A stretch of 6,985 nt of DNA from Candidatus Huberarchaeum crystalense (GTDB taxonomy: Archaea; Huberarchaeota; Huberarchaeia; Huberarchaeales; Huberarchaeaceae). The stretch is from positions 1-6,985 of the forward strand of contig PFSX01000034.1 in the NCBI GenBank assembly GCA_002789275.1. The letters are read 5' to 3'. Below, one piece after another: positions 5,817 to 6,985 of this stretch. The position numbers and the translations under genes are program-made. The notes under the pieces were generated by a model. It was not told the origin of the DNA, made no database searches, and worked only from the letters and a program-made list of their open reading frames with translations. Every line of letters begins with the position of its first letter. Positions within the stretch are counted from its first letter, which is position 1.

Positions 5817-6299
5817 CTACTTTATTTGTTGGTTATCAATCTTTAATTTTATCTGCTCTAATTGGCGCTTGATTATTTCAAGGTTTATAGAAATTGTGCC
5901 AAACTCTACTTTTAACTGCTCATATTTAATGTTTTGACCTTGGATTTGGTCGAGAATTTGATTGATTCGTTGCTGAATCAGGTCATGAGAGCTTTGTCCT
6001 TGCTGAGAATATTGTGTTTGTTGTGGAGCATATCCTGAAAATCCTGTTGGTGTTTGTCCTTTGGTCATAAAACCAGAAGGAGTGTTTGAAACAGCAGAAG
6101 AAAATGGAGTTGTGCTTGTTGAAGAAGGAGAAGGAAAATTGTTTGTGGATAATGATTCTGGTGGTTGAAGGTTTAAATTAGAAAATGAACTAGATAAAGA
6201 AGCAGAACCATCATTCTTATCTTTGTCTAAATCTTCAAGCTCTTTCAGTATATCATCATCTTTTTTTTTCCCAAAAGGCAAGTTAAATCCAAAAGACAT
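5817..6299 (-). CDS. Small cytosolic protein with low-complexity middle and C-terminal coiled coil
   Basis: I do not recognise the family of this 160-residue protein. It starts MSFGFNLPFGKKKDDD, then has an acidic helical stretch (ILKELEDLDKDKND). Residues about 31-105 are low complexity, rich in Ser, Thr, Pro, Gln and Gly. From about residue 106 a regular heptad pattern (LIQQRINQILDQIQ... EIIKRQLEQIKLKID) predicts a coiled coil to the end. There is no signal peptide or membrane segment. The start is well supported by a GGGGGAG Shine-Dalgarno just upstream. This layout, a basic/acidic head with a flexible middle and a short coiled coil, is familiar among uncharacterised DPANN proteins and faintly recalls archaellum accessory coiled-coil proteins. 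No archaellum genes are visible here, so no function is assigned. The stop is TAG. Confidence 0.85.
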   Translation of the reverse strand: MSFGFNLPFGKKKDDDILKELEDLDKDKNDGSASLSSSFSNLNLQPPESLSTNNFPSPSSTSTTPFSSAVSNTPSGFMTKGQTPTGFSGYAPQQTQYSQQGQSSHDLIQQRINQILDQIQGQNIKYEQLKVEFGTISINLEIIKRQLEQIKLKIDNQQIK

Positions 6300-6301
6300 A
6301 A

Positions 6302-6308
6302 CTCCCCC
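6302..6308 (-). promoter_or_regulatory. Strong Shine-Dalgarno of the 160-residue gene
   Basis: The minus strand reads AGGGGGAGTT directly before the ATG at 6299, a purine-rich site complementary to a 16S rRNA 3' end. It is the only clear ribosome binding site in the window. The other genes have weak or no such sites, so this gene is probably translated from a leadered message. Confidence 0.6.
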
Positions 6309-6342
6309 TAATAATTATAAGTAATCTTTTTAATTTTTCCAT

Positions 6343-6358
6343 AATATATTTATATATT
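6343..6358 (-). promoter_or_regulatory. TATA-like promoter element of the 160-residue gene
   Basis: The minus strand reads AAATATATAAATATAT about 45-60 nt before the ATG. With archaeal spacing this places transcription start near 6325 and a leader of about 25 nt containing the GGGGGAG site. The surroundings are very AT-rich, so the exact box is uncertain. Confidence 0.45.
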
Positions 6359-6410
6359 TAATAAATATTAATTACGTTGTTTGTGAAAAATAGGCAATTA
6401 TAAGAGAGTT

Positions 6411-6488
6411 TGCGCGCGCTTTTATTAAAAAAATATGGGCCTAAAGTTAGTTAATGATCTAATATAAAATGTGGTGAAAGCGCGCGCA
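6411..6488. ncRNA. GC-rich 12-bp inverted repeat, candidate structured RNA or regulatory hairpin
   Basis: TGCGCGCGCTTT (6411-6422) is perfectly complementary to AAAGCGCGCGCA (6477-6488). The 54-nt interior is AT-rich and contains a smaller TTAG...CTAA pairing. In AT-rich genomes, GC islands in intergenic DNA are often stable RNAs. No tRNA cloverleaf, no convincing C/D pair of boxes and no known riboswitch core could be recognised, so the RNA label is a hypothesis. The element could also be a protein-binding inverted repeat. Strand is undetermined. Confidence 0.3.
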
Positions 6489-6503
6489 TAAATTACCCCC
6501 CCC

Positions 6504-6557
6504 CAAATCAATTACTTGTTTCAAATCATTTACTCTCTTCAAATCAATTACTCTCTT
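6504..6557. repeat. Three 18-bp tandem repeats beside a C9 tract
   Basis: The unit CAAATCAATTACTCTCTT occurs at 6504-6521 (with a changed end, TTGTTT), 6522-6539 (one change) and 6540-6557. It begins directly at the end of a nine-C run. Read on the minus strand the unit begins AAGAGAGT, and the same AAGAGAGT appears in the plus strand at 6402-6409, next to the left GC-rich arm. The array is thus part of a larger imperfect inverted layout. Confidence 0.85.
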
Positions 6558-6623
6558 TATACCATATAATTAAATTTTGTAAAGTGTTTGGCTCAGGTTT
6601 TTGTTTTGCAGAAAAATAATAAC

Positions 6624-6630
6624 AAAAAAA
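6624..6630 (-). terminator. T-tract terminator after rnp4
   Basis: Seven consecutive T residues on the minus strand lie about 29 nt after the rnp4 stop, with a second T-run soon after. This fits the T-rich termination signals of archaea. Confidence 0.45.
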
Positions 6631-6658
6631 CTATATTTTGGTATACTTAAATTAACAT

Positions 6659-6946
6659 TTATTTTAGAATAATTTTCTTAATTGTTCTACATTTCGCGCA
6701 CTTAACAAATAAACAAGTTCTTCCTCTGATTTTTAATAGTCGATATGTGGCGCACTTAGGTGTTAAATATGCATTGCACTGCTTGCAAAATTCGCGCTTT
6801 CTTTTGCTAAGACGAATATTAAACGCTGTTGCGATTTTCCTGCAAATTTCAACATACCTTGCCGCTCTTTCAGGTTGCTCATTAGCAATTTGCTTGGCTA
6901 AATTTAAAAATTCATTAGTATATTGTGTAGCAAGTTGTTTTGACAT
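6659..6946 (-). CDS. rnp4: RNase P protein subunit RNP4 (Rpp21/Rpr2 family)
   Basis: This is the archaeal homologue of eukaryotic Rpp21/Rpr2. With its partner RNP1 (Rpp29) it binds the specificity part of RNase P RNA and helps remove 5' leaders from pre-tRNA. Residues about 5-45 form the expected two N-terminal helices (QYTNEFLNLAKQI and ERAARYVEICRKIATAFNI). They are followed by KRKREFCKQCNAYLTP. The zinc ribbon ligands are Cys54, Cys57, Cys83 and Cys86, with basic residues between and after them for RNA contact. At 95 residues it is slightly shorter than many relatives, with little tail after the last cysteines. Two extra Cys (65 and 78) lie inside the ribbon. The ATG has no clear Shine-Dalgarno in the 39 bases available upstream, so it may be leaderless or part of an upstream operon. 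This gene identifies the window as archaeal. Confidence 0.88.
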   Translation of the reverse strand: MSKQLATQYTNEFLNLAKQIANEQPERAARYVEICRKIATAFNIRLSKRKREFCKQCNAYLTPKCATYRLLKIRGRTCLFVKCAKCRTIKKIILK

Positions 6947-6985
6947 AATTTATTTTATTTCTGATTTTTTTTCAATGCAACGCAG

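Larger units (their letters stand above)
6300..6658. other. Intergenic region between rnp4 and the 160-residue gene
   Basis: These 359 bp hold the downstream gene's promoter, a GC-rich 12-bp inverted repeat enclosing an AT-rich loop (6411-6488), a run of nine C (6496-6504), three 18-bp tandem repeats (6504-6557) and a T-tract terminator for rnp4 (6624-6630). No protein-coding frame is convincing. The GC-rich arms stand out against the AT-rich background and may mark a structured RNA. Confidence 0.7.

Noticed and set aside
5641..5937. Plus-strand open frame of 98 residues spanning the spacer and the end of the 160-residue gene
   Set aside because: It overlaps the real gene antisense, has no ribosome site, and contains only AT-rich composition without motifs.
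6405..6490. tRNA or C/D box RNA in the GC-rich spacer element
   Set aside because: No T-loop motif, no acceptor-stem geometry and no properly paired C and D boxes could be found, so only an unclassified hairpin is reported.
6504..6557. CRISPR array
   Set aside because: The 18-bp units are directly adjacent with no spacers, and no cas-like gene is present. The 102-bp repeats in gene A are coding and also lack spacers.

Overview
The window most likely comes from an AT-rich archaeal genome of the DPANN type. The firmest anchor is the 95-residue protein at 6659-6946. It has the C-x2-C...C-x2-C layout and the 'KRxFCKxC..YLxP' signature of the RNase P subunit Rpp21/Rpr2 (archaeal RNP4), a family found in archaea and eukaryotes but not bacteria. 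TATA-like promoter boxes, T-rich termination signals and a large, sequon-rich, cysteine-rich surface protein fit the same picture. Placement within DPANN (Woesearchaeota/Pacearchaeota-like) is inference.

All five recognisable genes are on the minus strand, so reading order runs from high to low coordinates. They are: rnp4 (6659-6946); a 359-bp AT-rich spacer with a GC-rich inverted repeat, a C9 tract and three 18-bp tandem repeats; a 160-residue low-complexity plus coiled-coil protein (5817-6299); paralogue B (4794-5474); paralogue A (3188-4465); and a very large secreted cysteine-rich protein that starts 8 bp after A and leaves the window at base 1 without a stop.

The most interesting part is 3188-5700. 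Genes A and B encode membrane-anchored, Asn/Ser/Thr-rich exported proteins built on one plan. A 91-bp upstream block is the same in both with one mismatch. It carries two perfect-arm palindromes on either side of a TATA-like element. A second block of 80 bp inside the coding regions is identical. The sequence between and beyond these blocks is strongly diverged. Gene B is cut short, and a decayed remnant of the next part of gene A lies just after its stop. A 31-bp direct repeat marks both ends of the B unit. The simplest reading is a tandem duplication of a surface-protein cassette followed by truncation, divergence and local gene conversion. Gene A also has a very recent 102-bp in-frame tandem duplication at its C terminus.

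The downstream giant protein has a signal peptide, beta-sandwich-like regions, MopE-type metal-binding repeats, many paired cysteines and tandem 'NTSW' (thrombospondin-1-like) units. Such architectures are typical of DPANN cell-surface or contact proteins. A and the giant protein are probably co-transcribed, so together they may form a cell-surface module whose expression is set by the palindrome-flanked promoter. The function of A, B and the 160-residue protein is not known to me.
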